This document shows, in pieces, positions 1 to 7,446 of a stretch of 64,000 nt of DNA. Source of the DNA: Anaerolineales bacterium (lineage in GTDB: Bacteria; Chloroflexota; Anaerolineae; Anaerolineales; Villigracilaceae); NCBI GenBank assembly GCA_030583925.1, contig CP129482.1, positions 1,674,001-1,738,000 on the forward strand. The letters are read 5' to 3'. Under the pieces are notes generated by a model. That model searched no databases. It was not told where the DNA came from and was given only the letters and a program-made list of their open reading frames with translations. Within the stretch, counting starts at the first letter, position 1. The number at the start of each line of letters is the position of its first letter. The position numbers and the translations under genes are program-made.

Positions 1-578
1 GTATCTTCACTTCGTGGGCGGAGTGTGAAAAGCAGGTGAAGGGATTTGTCGGCGCGGAGTTCAAAGGGTTTGAAACGCGCCGGGAAGCCGAGTCAGCCTT
101 CCAGTCGAAGTATGAAGCGTTCAAAGGGAAGGCGTCCACGTCGGGGAAGTGGAGAGAATCCGAAGAGCCGCCGATCCTGCCATCCATCTGCGTGGACGCG
201 GCGTGCAAAGGCTCGCCCGGTAAAATGGAATATCGCGGCGTCGAAACGGAATCGGGCAAGGAAATTTTTCGCGCGGGTCCGTATCCCGATGGGACGAATA
301 ACGTGGGAGAGTTTTTGGCAATCGTCCGCGCGCTGACGTGGTTGGTGAAACACAAAAGGAAATTGCCGATCTATTCGGATTCGGAAAATGCAATTGCGTG
401 GGTCGAGATGGGCGTGTGTAAAACGCGGTTGAAACACACCGGCAAGAACGCGATCGTCTTTGCGATGATTCGCAGCGCCGAGAATTGGCTGGCGGAAAAT
501 GAGTTGGATGACGACGCGATCTTGAAATGGAACACGGGCGAGTGGGGCGAGAACCCGGCGGATTTTGGGAGGAAGTGA
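1..578 (+). CDS. Ribonuclease H with N-terminal viroplasmin (RNA/DNA-hybrid binding) domain, 5' truncated
   Basis: The reading frame is open to the left window edge (codons from position 3), so the true start lies outside and the GTG at 36 is not the start. The first ~35 codons match the caulimovirus viroplasmin-type domain (IFTSWAECEKQVKGF...), which binds RNA:DNA hybrids. The rest is an RNase HI fold that cleaves RNA in hybrids. Numbering from the codon at 36, the four metal-binding acidic residues are all present: D54 (CVDAACKGSPG), E92 (NNVGEFLAIV), D115 (YSDSENA) and D176 (NPADFGRK). The VDAACKGSPGxMEYRGV wording fits the viroplasmin-fused bacterial branch rather than E. coli RnhA. No partner gene is visible to the left. 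Confidence 0.9.
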   Translation, partial: IFTSWAECEKQVKGFVGAEFKGFETRREAESAFQSKYEAFKGKASTSGKWRESEEPPILPSICVDAACKGSPGKMEYRGVETESGKEIFRAGPYPDGTNNVGEFLAIVRALTWLVKHKRKLPIYSDSENAIAWVEMGVCKTRLKHTGKNAIVFAMIRSAENWLAENELDDDAILKWNTGEWGENPADFGRK

Positions 579-582
579 TTCT

Positions 583-618
583 TAAACACAAAGGACACGA
601 AGTACACGAAGGAAATAA
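583..618 (+). repeat. Low-complexity ACACAAAGGACACGAAG-type intergenic repeat
   Basis: The short gap after the RNase H gene carries a run of near-repeats of the form CACAAAGGACACGAAGTACACGAAGG. Strings like this occur in many uncultured bacterial genomes. It may also supply the weak ribosome-binding site (GAAGGAA) of the next gene. Confidence 0.4.
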
Positions 619-626
619 AAAAATTT

Positions 627-1190
627 ATGAAAACAGCCTTACTCATCATTGACATTCAAAACGATTATTTCCCCGGCGGAAAATTTCCATTAGTGAAGCC
701 GCTCGAGGCGGCGAAGAAGGCGTATGAATTGCTTCAATGCTTCCGCGAACACGGCGGGCGGCATGTGCATATCCAGCACATCTCGACGGAACCCGACGCC
801 GACTTTTTCATCAAAGGCGACAGCGGCTCGGACATCCATGATTCGGTGGCGCATTTTGAGGGCGAGCCGATCGTGTACAAGCATTTCCCCAACTCGTTCC
901 TCGAAACGAATCTTGTCGAACTGCTGAAGGAGTGGGATGTTCAACGCGTGGTGGTCACCGGCATGATGACCCACATGTGCGTAGACGCCACCGCCCGCGC
1001 GGCTGTGGATTTCGGTTTCGATGTCATCGTCGCGGAAGACGCCTGCGCGAGCCGTGATTTAGAATATGGCGGCACAACAATTCCCGCCGATTTGGTCCAC
1101 AAATCCTTTCTCGCCGCGCTCACATGGTACGGCAAAGTGATGAAGACGGATGAGGTCATTGCCTTGCTGGCGGGGGAGATGGCGAAATAA
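627..1190 (+). CDS. Isochorismatase-family cysteine hydrolase
   Basis: A 187-residue alpha/beta hydrolase of the nicotinamidase/isochorismatase superfamily. The catalytic triad is visible: D9 (LLIIDIQNDYF), K85 (VYKHFPNSF) and nucleophile C118 (GMMTHMCVDATAR), with the usual cis-peptide region before the Cys. Family members hydrolyse nicotinamide, isochorismate, ureidoacrylate or related amides. The substrate cannot be read from sequence, and no NAD-salvage or siderophore genes lie nearby. It starts at ATG 627 after GAAGGAA. The gene is monocistronic and followed by a hairpin terminator. Confidence 0.9.
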   Translation: MKTALLIIDIQNDYFPGGKFPLVKPLEAAKKAYELLQCFREHGGRHVHIQHISTEPDADFFIKGDSGSDIHDSVAHFEGEPIVYKHFPNSFLETNLVELLKEWDVQRVVVTGMMTHMCVDATARAAVDFGFDVIVAEDACASRDLEYGGTTIPADLVHKSFLAALTWYGKVMKTDEVIALLAGEMAK

Positions 1191-1235
1191 TATCGTTCCG
1201 AAGAACGCCTGAATGAATTCAAATGCAGATCGAAG

Positions 1236-1270
1236 ATCGCTGAGATTTAGGTCTCAGCGATTTTTCTTTT
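1236..1270 (+). terminator. Rho-independent terminator after the isochorismatase-family gene
   Basis: A 10-bp perfect stem (ATCGCTGAGA/TCTCAGCGAT, loop TTTAGG) is followed by TTTTCTTTTT on the + strand. It overlaps the last codons of the convergent DedA gene. Confidence 0.8.
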
Positions 1271-1855
1271 TGCCCCGATATTTTTCCACAATCGAATCCC
1301 CAGCCAAACGCCGATGCCGAGCAGAACCAACCCCAGCGTTAGACCGCTGACGTTGCTGAGCAGGTCGCTGATCGCTTCCCATTGCGAACCGAAGAGATAG
1401 CCCAAGCTTCCGTAGCCGAAGATCCAGATCGCATCGCCCAACAGTTCATAAAGAAGGAAGCGCCTGAATTGAAAACGGCTGACGCCCGCGATCAAATTAA
1501 CGGGGACCGCGATCGCGGTGACGAGAAAGCGCGTCCAAAAAACGGACGCTCCGCCCCAACGGTCGAACGCGGCTTCCGCCTGTTTCCACTTCTCGGAGTT
1601 TGAAAATCTACGAAGGACTCGCTCACTGGCATAGAAACCCATCGAGTAGCTCAGGCAGTCGCCAAACGCTACGCAGACGAAAGCGGTTAACCCTGTAATT
1701 TGCCAGGATAAGAAGCCCTGCCTGCAAAAGGCTCCCACCGCGATCACAAGGGCAGTGCCCGGGAAAGGCGCGCCAAGCGCGCCGACGAATACGATCAGCC
1801 CGAGCAGCGGCGCGCCGTAGTTGATCACCTGGGTTAGCAAAAAATCGGATGACAT
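1247..1855 (-). CDS. DedA/VTT-domain membrane protein
   Basis: A 202-residue protein with several hydrophobic segments and the SNARE-associated (VTT/DedA) layout: an early re-entrant-type segment with a GAPFPGT motif (residues ~28-34), a glycine-rich GDCLSYSMGFY region and the later FxxRFLVTAIAVPVNLIAG core. DedA proteins act in the inner membrane and are linked to undecaprenyl-phosphate or phospholipid flipping and to proton-motive-force homeostasis. Its ATG abuts the TAA of the upstream gene (1856-1858), so it is the third, translationally coupled gene of the obg operon. The exact substrate is unknown. Confidence 0.85.
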   Translation of the reverse strand: MSSDFLLTQVINYGAPLLGLIVFVGALGAPFPGTALVIAVGAFCRQGFLSWQITGLTAFVCVAFGDCLSYSMGFYASERVLRRFSNSEKWKQAEAAFDRWGGASVFWTRFLVTAIAVPVNLIAGVSRFQFRRFLLYELLGDAIWIFGYGSLGYLFGSQWEAISDLLSNVSGLTLGLVLLGIGVWLGIRLWKNIGAKRKIAET

Positions 1856-2260
1856 TTAAGGGTTGGTTGTGGGAGCGGCGCTGGAGTTCGTAAGGTGCAA
1901 CTGAATGGTCTCTTTTACCGTTTCCAGAACGTATCCGGGCTGGTCGGGATAATATTCCTCGTTGAGTTCTACGAGGCTTTTCTTTTCATTTCCTTTTGGC
2001 GGAATGTCCAGCGCGTCGTATAACAGGTCCGGTGGAGTTTGATAGGTGAACGAGAGATAGCCGATCGTCATCCACTCGCGGATTAGCTCCACATCCGTTT
2101 CAGGTTGTTGTGCTTGCGCGGCGGGGGGCGGGGGAAAAGGAGGTGGGTGTCCGCGAAATTCCCGGAACGCGTGGAAGGAACGCAAACCAAAAATAATCGC
2201 AAGCAGAAGCCCGATGCCGATGAGACCGATGACCAGCGCGCGTAGTCTGGTTGGCGCCAT
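1856..2260 (-). CDS. Hypothetical single-pass membrane protein in the obg operon
   Basis: 134 residues. It has one transmembrane helix near residues 8-26, a proline-rich stretch (HPPPFPPPP) and then a ~80-residue acidic, probably extracytoplasmic domain (VELIREWMTIGYLSFTYQTPPDLLYDAL...). I do not recognise the family. Its ATG directly abuts the Obg stop codon (TAA ATG at 2258-2263), and its own stop abuts the DedA start. Translation of all three genes is therefore probably coupled, and a conserved membrane role linked to the GTPase or DedA is possible but unproven. Confidence 0.8.
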   Translation of the reverse strand: MAPTRLRALVIGLIGIGLLLAIIFGLRSFHAFREFRGHPPPFPPPPAAQAQQPETDVELIREWMTIGYLSFTYQTPPDLLYDALDIPPKGNEKKSLVELNEEYYPDQPGYVLETVKETIQLHLTNSSAAPTTNP

Positions 2261-3526
2261 TTAATCCTGCCACTCCAACTCAAAATCGCCGATTGCGACC
2301 GTATCGCCATCCTGCACACCGGCTTGACGAAGCGCCTCTTCCACGCCGAGAGTTTCCATGATCTTTTGGAAGCGCCGCACGGAGCCGTCGTGTTCCCAAT
2401 AGGTCATCTTTGCGGCGCGTTCGATGGCGGCGCCAGTAACCCTCCATTCATGCGCGCCTTCGCGCTTCACTGAAAATTCGCGCGGATCTTCCTTCGGTTT
2501 GTAGACCGGCGTCGGCGCGGCGAACGATTCGACGGCTGGAGTTTCCTGCAAAACCTGATACGCCTTCACTAACAAGTCTCGCGTGTTTGTGCGCGCTAGC
2601 GCGGAGACGGTCGTTAACTCCACTTTTAATTTTTTGAATTTCTTTTGGATGTCCGCAAGCCGCGCCTGCACGTCGGGCTGGTCAATCTTGTTCAGCGCGA
2701 CGATCTGCGGTTTCTTCGCAAGGTTCGGGTCGAACAGCGACAACTCAGAATTGATCTGGCTGTAATCCGCGACAGGGTCTTCGGATAAACCGTCGAGCAG
2801 ATGGACGAGGACGCGCGTGCGCTGGACGTGGCGCAGGAAGTCGTGTCCCAGCCCCGCGCCGTGACTCGCCCCCTCGATCAGACCGGGGATGTCTGCCAAC
2901 ACGACGGACGCGTTCACGTCAATTTCAGCGACCCCGAGATTCGGCTCGAGGGTGGTGAACGGATACGCGGCGATCTTCGGCTTGGCGTTCGTCAACACCG
3001 AGAGCAACGTGGATTTGCCCGCGTTGGGCACGCCAATCAAGCCGATGTCGGCGATCAACTTCAATTCGAGGCGGAGGCGTCTTTCTTCGTGGGGCGCGCC
3101 CTTCTCGGCGGTGCGCGGCGCCTGATTGCGCGACGTGGCGAAGTGTTGATTCCCGCGTCCGCCGCGCCCGCCTTTGCAGACGACGAGCCGCTGGCTTGGT
3201 TGAGTCAAATCGCCGATGATCTCGTTTGTCTCTGTATCGAACAAAACTGTGCCGGGCGGGACGTGAATCACAAGGTCTTTGCCCGCGCGCCCCGACATTT
3301 GCGAAGGTCCGCCTTTGATTCCATCCTCCGCTTTAAATTTTTGATTCTGACGGAATGCCGAAAGCGTGTTGAGCGTGTGCCTCACCTCGAAGACGACATC
3401 GCCGCCTTTGCCGCCGTCGCCGCCGTCGGGTCCGCCGCGCGGGATGAATTTTTCGCGATGGAAATGCACCATCCCGTCGCCGCCCTTGCCCGAGCGGACG
3501 TGAATTTCAACTTGATCGGTAAACAT
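2261..3526 (-). CDS. obg: GTPase Obg/CgtA
   Basis: A 421-residue ribosome-assembly GTPase. The order is: glycine-rich Obg fold (residues 1-158, with many GG and GGDGG repeats), G domain (G1 GVPNAGKS at 165-172, PFTT switch at 189-192, DIPG at 212-215, NKID at 279-282), and a C-terminal OCT domain (about 350-421), as in Bacillus and Thermus Obg. It associates with the 50S subunit and couples GTP levels to late ribosome maturation and stress. The start at ATG 3526 has no Shine-Dalgarno sequence, but a perfect TATAAT ends 6 nt upstream, so the mRNA is probably leaderless. It heads the obg-hypothetical-dedA operon. Confidence 0.97.
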   Translation of the reverse strand: MFTDQVEIHVRSGKGGDGMVHFHREKFIPRGGPDGGDGGKGGDVVFEVRHTLNTLSAFRQNQKFKAEDGIKGGPSQMSGRAGKDLVIHVPPGTVLFDTETNEIIGDLTQPSQRLVVCKGGRGGRGNQHFATSRNQAPRTAEKGAPHEERRLRLELKLIADIGLIGVPNAGKSTLLSVLTNAKPKIAAYPFTTLEPNLGVAEIDVNASVVLADIPGLIEGASHGAGLGHDFLRHVQRTRVLVHLLDGLSEDPVADYSQINSELSLFDPNLAKKPQIVALNKIDQPDVQARLADIQKKFKKLKVELTTVSALARTNTRDLLVKAYQVLQETPAVESFAAPTPVYKPKEDPREFSVKREGAHEWRVTGAAIERAAKMTYWEHDGSVRRFQKIMETLGVEEALRQAGVQDGDTVAIGDFELEWQD

Positions 3527-3532
3527 GGGCTG

Positions 3533-3538
3533 ATTATA
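3533..3538 (-). promoter_or_regulatory. -10 element of a likely leaderless promoter for obg
   Basis: TATAAT on the minus strand with exactly 6 nt to the ATG. No -35 consensus is evident and there is no ribosome-binding site. Confidence 0.6.
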
Positions 3539-3570
3539 TCGTGTGTGTCATTCGGGGGTGTTGATAAAGA

Positions 3571-3650
3571 TTTTTTGAACCGCGAAGTTCGCGATGAACG
3601 CAAAGAGAACTTTTTTGGCGGTCTTTGCGCTCTTCGCGGTAAATCAGTTC
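3571..3650. repeat. Imperfect inverted repeat (AACCGCGAAG...CTTCGCGGTAA family)
   Basis: AACCGCGAA and GCAAAGAG on the left are mirrored by CTTTGCGCTCTTCGCGGTAA on the right, filling most of the obg upstream gap. The same wording (AACCGCGAAGACCGCAAAG) returns near 61353, so this is a dispersed intergenic repeat. Confidence 0.55.
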
Positions 3651-3651
3651 T

Positions 3652-4521
3652 TTACCGAAACAAAGCGACGCGATCTGCGACCCATTCGGGTTTGACGCGC
3701 CAGAGCAGGAATGCGACGGTGGAAATCACGATGAGTTGAATCATCTCTTCCCAGAACTCGAACCAGACGAGACGATCAACAAAGAGCGCGCCGAGCGAAA
3801 GGCGGATGATTGAAAACGCCAGCAGGCTCATTCCCGCCGAAAGGAAGATGTTTGAGAGACTCATTCGCATTGAATTGAGCGCGCTGAAAAATGCCAAGAC
3901 AAAAAATATAAGCGAGGCAATCGGCAGAAAACGACTCTCGACCCATTGGTTGAATTCGAAGCGAGCGTAGAGATAGGGGAATCCGTAGAGGTCGGTTTGG
4001 TAGCCGCCCGGAGTTGGGTTGACGGACAGCGGCAGGAACGCGGCGAGGATGCCCAGCCCGGACGCGAAGGCGGACAACGGGCGAACCCGCTTTGGATCCG
4101 GTGCGAAACGTCCGTCTACAAAGGCGAAGAACGCGCAAGCGATGAAGAAATATTCCAGCATCATGCCGTAACTGTGGATGTGTTCGGAGACGATCAGTTC
4201 GTGCCCAAACGCAGAGAAGACCGCGCCGCAGATCAACTCGCCGCTAAGCAGGGCAGTGAAGCCCCAAACGAGGGCGCGCGCCGGGAATGCGGCGCGGTCG
4301 AAGAGCATCAGGATGACCGCGACCGAAAGTAACATGTAAAGGGGTTTGACGACGACCAGCGACGCGATCAACGCGGCTTGATCCGAGGCGTTCGGCGCTT
4401 GGAGACTGGTTAGCGTTGAAACGCCGAGGTTGCCGCGCGCCGCAAAGTAAACGAGAATGGGAAGTGCGCCAAAGAGGAGAATTGCAAACGTAGAGGATGC
4501 GATGCGATTGCGAGTTGACAT
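3652..4521 (-). CDS. Hypothetical polytopic membrane protein
   Basis: 289 residues with about eight hydrophobic segments spaced along the whole length and no soluble domain. I see no recognisable catalytic motif. A His-rich loop (SEHIHSYGMM, about residues 116-125) and several acidic residues in helices are the only notable polar features. It stands alone between obg and lgt, divergent from lgt. ATG 4521 is preceded by TATAAT at a 6-nt distance and no Shine-Dalgarno sequence, so it is probably leaderless. Function unknown. Confidence 0.8.
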   Translation of the reverse strand: MSTRNRIASSTFAILLFGALPILVYFAARGNLGVSTLTSLQAPNASDQAALIASLVVVKPLYMLLSVAVILMLFDRAAFPARALVWGFTALLSGELICGAVFSAFGHELIVSEHIHSYGMMLEYFFIACAFFAFVDGRFAPDPKRVRPLSAFASGLGILAAFLPLSVNPTPGGYQTDLYGFPYLYARFEFNQWVESRFLPIASLIFFVLAFFSALNSMRMSLSNIFLSAGMSLLAFSIIRLSLGALFVDRLVWFEFWEEMIQLIVISTVAFLLWRVKPEWVADRVALFR

Positions 4522-4527
4522 GCGCCT

Positions 4528-4533
4528 ATTATA
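4528..4533 (-). promoter_or_regulatory. -10 element of a likely leaderless promoter
   Basis: TATAAT on the minus strand, 6 nt from the ATG of the membrane protein at 4521. It lies only about 35 bp from the divergent lgt promoter. Confidence 0.6.
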
Positions 4534-4568
4534 GATGCAACAGGAATTTTTTTAATTGGAATGCGCCG

Positions 4569-4597
4569 TTGACTTTTATGTTGTTTCCATGTACCAT
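4569..4597 (+). promoter_or_regulatory. Sigma70-type promoter of lgt
   Basis: -35 TTGACT (4569-4574), 17-nt spacer, -10 TACCAT (4592-4597). It gives a short leader with a strong GGAGG ribosome-binding site before ATG 4630. Confidence 0.65.
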
Positions 4598-4629
4598 TTC
4601 GCAAATCCCCAGTTCTTTGTGGAGGCAAC

Positions 4630-5403
4630 ATGTCCCCGGTTCCCATCTTGTTCACAGTTGGCGGCGTTCCCATCTATTCGCATGGTTTTTTTCTGTTGCT
4701 TGCGTTGCTGGCTGGCTTGGGCTGGCTGACAATCGAAGCCCGGCGGCGCAAGTGGACGCGGGAGGAAGTGATTCCGATCACGCTGGCGGCGTTCGTCGGC
4801 GGGATGATCGGGGCGCGGATTTCCATCCTGTTTTTCAACGGATTCGAATATGCTCCGCTCGTATTGAACATGTACGCGTTGTTCGACCCGCGCATCGGAC
4901 CCGGTTCGATTCTCGGCGGGGTGGCTGGCGCGTACATCGGCGGCTACATTGCCAGTAAAGCGATCGGCAAGGAGAGTTGTTCGTGCGATGCATTCGCGCC
5001 CGCGATGGCGTTGGCGACGGCGGTCGGACGCGTGGGATGCTTTCTCTCGTTCGAGGATGGGCTGGGCAAACCGACGACTCTGCCGTGGGGTGTGCCGGTT
5101 CCCGGTGAGCATTATCTCGTCCACCCCGCGCCGTTGTACGACATGGCGTTCAATCTCATCTGGTTCGGAATCCTGCTTGCCCTGCGCGATCACAAGTGGA
5201 TGCAGAACGGAAATTTGTTGAAGTTTGGCGTCGCGGGCTATGCCTTCTTCCGCTTTTTCGTGGAATTTGTCCGCAACAACCGCGAGCTGGCGTTCGGACT
5301 GACCGGTCAACAGTTTGCGAGCGCGGCGTTGTTTGTGGCGGTGGTCGTCTATTTTGTGATGAACCGCGAAAAGTTGTTCCCAACCGCGCAAGCGGCGCAA
5401 TGA
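4630..5403 (+). CDS. lgt: Prolipoprotein diacylglyceryl transferase
   Basis: A 257-residue multi-pass inner-membrane enzyme that transfers diacylglycerol from phosphatidylglycerol to the lipobox Cys of prolipoproteins. Visible family marks are the N-terminal GG(V/I)PIYSHGF segment, the core arginine in AVGRVGCF (R134), the HPAPLYD motif (H165) and FVRNN near the end. The histidine of the E. coli SFHGG motif is replaced (GSILGG, about 92-97), as also occurs in some other phyla. The start is ATG 4630 with GGAGG upstream. It is probably co-transcribed with the small membrane protein and radical SAM gene that follow. Confidence 0.93.
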   Translation: MSPVPILFTVGGVPIYSHGFFLLLALLAGLGWLTIEARRRKWTREEVIPITLAAFVGGMIGARISILFFNGFEYAPLVLNMYALFDPRIGPGSILGGVAGAYIGGYIASKAIGKESCSCDAFAPAMALATAVGRVGCFLSFEDGLGKPTTLPWGVPVPGEHYLVHPAPLYDMAFNLIWFGILLALRDHKWMQNGNLLKFGVAGYAFFRFFVEFVRNNRELAFGLTGQQFASAALFVAVVVYFVMNREKLFPTAQAAQ

Positions 5404-5425
5404 AAACGACGCGAGGAGGAAAATC

Positions 5426-5872
5426 ATGAACGACCTATCCAACGAACCGATTCAACCCAGCGGGTCTCCCTCGTCCGATAACGGCGGATCAAAACCGAGT
5501 TGGCTCACGCGCAAGGAATATACCGATGCCGCCGAGAAGAGAAAGGATTTCTGGATCGGCGTTGTTCTGTTCTTTGTCTTGAACATTGCGCTAGTTCTGT
5601 GTCAATGGGGATTGGGCTTTGGAGCGATGACGGTCGCGCCGAATGGGTTGGGCTCTGATGATTTTTCCACTACACTGACGACGATTGTTTCCTGGATCTT
5701 TATACTCCTCCCATGGGTCATCAACATCGGCTTGATCGTCTTCTTTGCTTTCACGCGTAGCCAGATCGCGCTGGGCATGGTGGCGGGCTTTGGCATCGCA
5801 CTGGCTATCGTCATTTGTCTTGGCATCGTGTTTACGATTTGGTGTTTTATTGCGCTCGGTTCGATGAATTGA
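5426..5872 (+). CDS. Hypothetical membrane protein between lgt and a radical SAM enzyme
   Basis: 148 residues: a hydrophilic N-terminus (~40 residues, Ser/Pro rich, ending LTRKEYTDAAEKRKDF) followed by three hydrophobic helices (about 44-70, 86-110 and 116-145). A GAGGAGG ribosome-binding site precedes ATG 5426. The family is not recognised. Its position between lgt and a lipid-type radical SAM gene, 23 nt after lgt and 30 nt before the next start, suggests one transcript and a membrane-related role, which is inference only. Confidence 0.75.
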   Translation: MNDLSNEPIQPSGSPSSDNGGSKPSWLTRKEYTDAAEKRKDFWIGVVLFFVLNIALVLCQWGLGFGAMTVAPNGLGSDDFSTTLTTIVSWIFILLPWVINIGLIVFFAFTRSQIALGMVAGFGIALAIVICLGIVFTIWCFIALGSMN

Positions 5873-5902
5873 TCGTTTATCCCAGCCTGTCCGGAGCCTA
5901 CA

Positions 5903-7411
5903 TTGAACCCGACCATCGTCAAGGAAGACCGCAAGGAAATATTCTGGGAGTTAACCAAGTCCATTTGTCCGGAGTGTCGCAAGGTCGTTGACGCGCGGAT
6001 TCTTCTGCGGGATGGGAAGGTCTTCATCCGCAAGCGTTGTCCGGAGCACGGACAGTTCGAGGCGCTATTTTTTGGCGACGCCGATTTATACGTCAAGATC
6101 GCGCCGTACAACAAGCCTGGGACGATTCCGCTGGAATTTGCGACCGAAGTCCACGACGGCTGTCCGCTCGATTGCGGACTTTGTCCCGATCACCAACAGC
6201 ACGCGTGTTTGGGGTTAATCGAAGTCAATCAGGCGTGCAACCTCGATTGTCCGCTGTGCTTTGCCAATTCGGGGACGCATCTCGCGCAGGATGGGTTTGA
6301 GTTGACCTATGAGCAAGTGGAGTTCATGATCGATCGCTTCATCGCGGCAGAGGGCAACCCCGAGGTCTTGCAATTTTCGGGCGGCGAACCGAGTCTGCAT
6401 CCGCAGATCATCGAGTTCATCGAGCTGGCGAACCGCAAGGGAATCAAATACGTGATGCTGAACACGAACGGCATCCGCATCGCCCGCGACGATAGATTTC
6501 TCGAAGCGCTTGCGAAGACGAAGGCGCACGTCTATTTGCAGTTCGACGGTTTCGAGGCGCGCACGAACGAACTCATCCGCGGCAAAGCGGACCTCATCGA
6601 CATCAAACTCAAAGCGCTGGAACGGCTGGCAAAACACGATATGCGCGTCGTGTTGGTCGCGGCGGTCGAGCGCGGCATCAACGAGCACGAGATCGGGCGG
6701 ATCGTCGAATTTGGGTTGAGTCATCCCGCTGTCTTCGGCGTCAACTTCCAGCCCGCGTTCCGCGCCCAGCGTCACATCCCCGCCGACCCGTTGACGCGCA
6801 TGACCATCCCCGACGTGTTGAAAAATCTGGAAGAGCAAACGAACGGCTTGATCAAACTGGACGACTTTGTCCCCGTGCCGTGTTGTATGCCGACGTGCAA
6901 CTTCGTCACCTACGCCATGATCGAAGGCGACACGGTCACGCCGATCACGCGCATCCTCGACATTTCGTATTATCTCAATTACATCAAGAACCGCACGATG
7001 CCCGCGCTAAACGACGACTTGCTCAAAACGCTCGAACGTCTGTGGAGCAGTTCGGCGAAGGTCGGCTCGGACGAAGCCGCGCAGGACATCACGAACATGC
7101 TCAAAGGGAAGTCGAACGGAAACAACGGTCATTCCACCGTGGAGGAGACGCGTGCCGGTCAACGTTGTTCGTCCTGTCACGCGCATCTGCCGCTCAGCGA
7201 GCACGCGCCGCGCGACCTCGGTCGGCACGTGTTCATGATCAACACGCGGGATTTCATGGATGCTCACACCTTCAGCGTGAAAAACGCGATGAAATGCTGT
7301 GTCGAGTTCCTCATCCCTGACGGGCGGATGATTCCCTTCTGCACGTATAACACGGTGGGTTATCGAGAGCAGGTCACCGAAAGCCTGCGGAATGGCGAAA
7401 TGGCAAAATGA
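5903..7411 (+). CDS. Radical SAM protein of the COG1964 / tetraether-lipid-synthase-like family
   Basis: 502 residues. A putative rubredoxin- or zinc-like N-terminal site (CPEC at 22-25 with CPEHG at 46-50) is followed by an auxiliary cluster motif (C87, C91, C94, C102 in GCPLDCGLCPDHQQHAC), then the radical SAM triad C112-x3-C116-x2-C119 and the SAM-binding GGEP (160-163). Further cysteines sit at 327/328/332, 422/425, 465/466 and 480. This layout matches the family containing archaeal Tes (MJ0619), which joins lipid tails to form membrane-spanning lipids; bacterial relatives have been proposed to make similar lipids. The substrate here is inferred. It uses a TTG start at 5903 with GGAG upstream and lies downstream of lgt. 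Confidence 0.85.
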   Translation: MNPTIVKEDRKEIFWELTKSICPECRKVVDARILLRDGKVFIRKRCPEHGQFEALFFGDADLYVKIAPYNKPGTIPLEFATEVHDGCPLDCGLCPDHQQHACLGLIEVNQACNLDCPLCFANSGTHLAQDGFELTYEQVEFMIDRFIAAEGNPEVLQFSGGEPSLHPQIIEFIELANRKGIKYVMLNTNGIRIARDDRFLEALAKTKAHVYLQFDGFEARTNELIRGKADLIDIKLKALERLAKHDMRVVLVAAVERGINEHEIGRIVEFGLSHPAVFGVNFQPAFRAQRHIPADPLTRMTIPDVLKNLEEQTNGLIKLDDFVPVPCCMPTCNFVTYAMIEGDTVTPITRILDISYYLNYIKNRTMPALNDDLLKTLERLWSSSAKVGSDEAAQDITNMLKGKSNGNNGHSTVEETRAGQRCSSCHAHLPLSEHAPRDLGRHVFMINTRDFMDAHTFSVKNAMKCCVEFLIPDGRMIPFCTYNTVGYREQVTESLRNGEMAK

Positions 7412-7417
7412 AATGGA

Positions 7418-7446
7418 AGGCGTCGCAAGTGCGACGCCTCTTTTTT
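7418..7446 (+). terminator. Rho-independent terminator after the radical SAM gene
   Basis: A 9-bp perfect stem AGGCGTCGC/GCGACGCCT with AAGT loop is followed by CTTTTTT on the + strand. It ends the probable lgt operon and lies just before the convergent stop codon at 7445. Confidence 0.9.

Noticed and set aside
2801..3739. A 312-codon open frame on the plus strand opposite obg
   Set aside because: It mirrors the obg codons on the other strand, has no homology-like motifs, and obg is certain.
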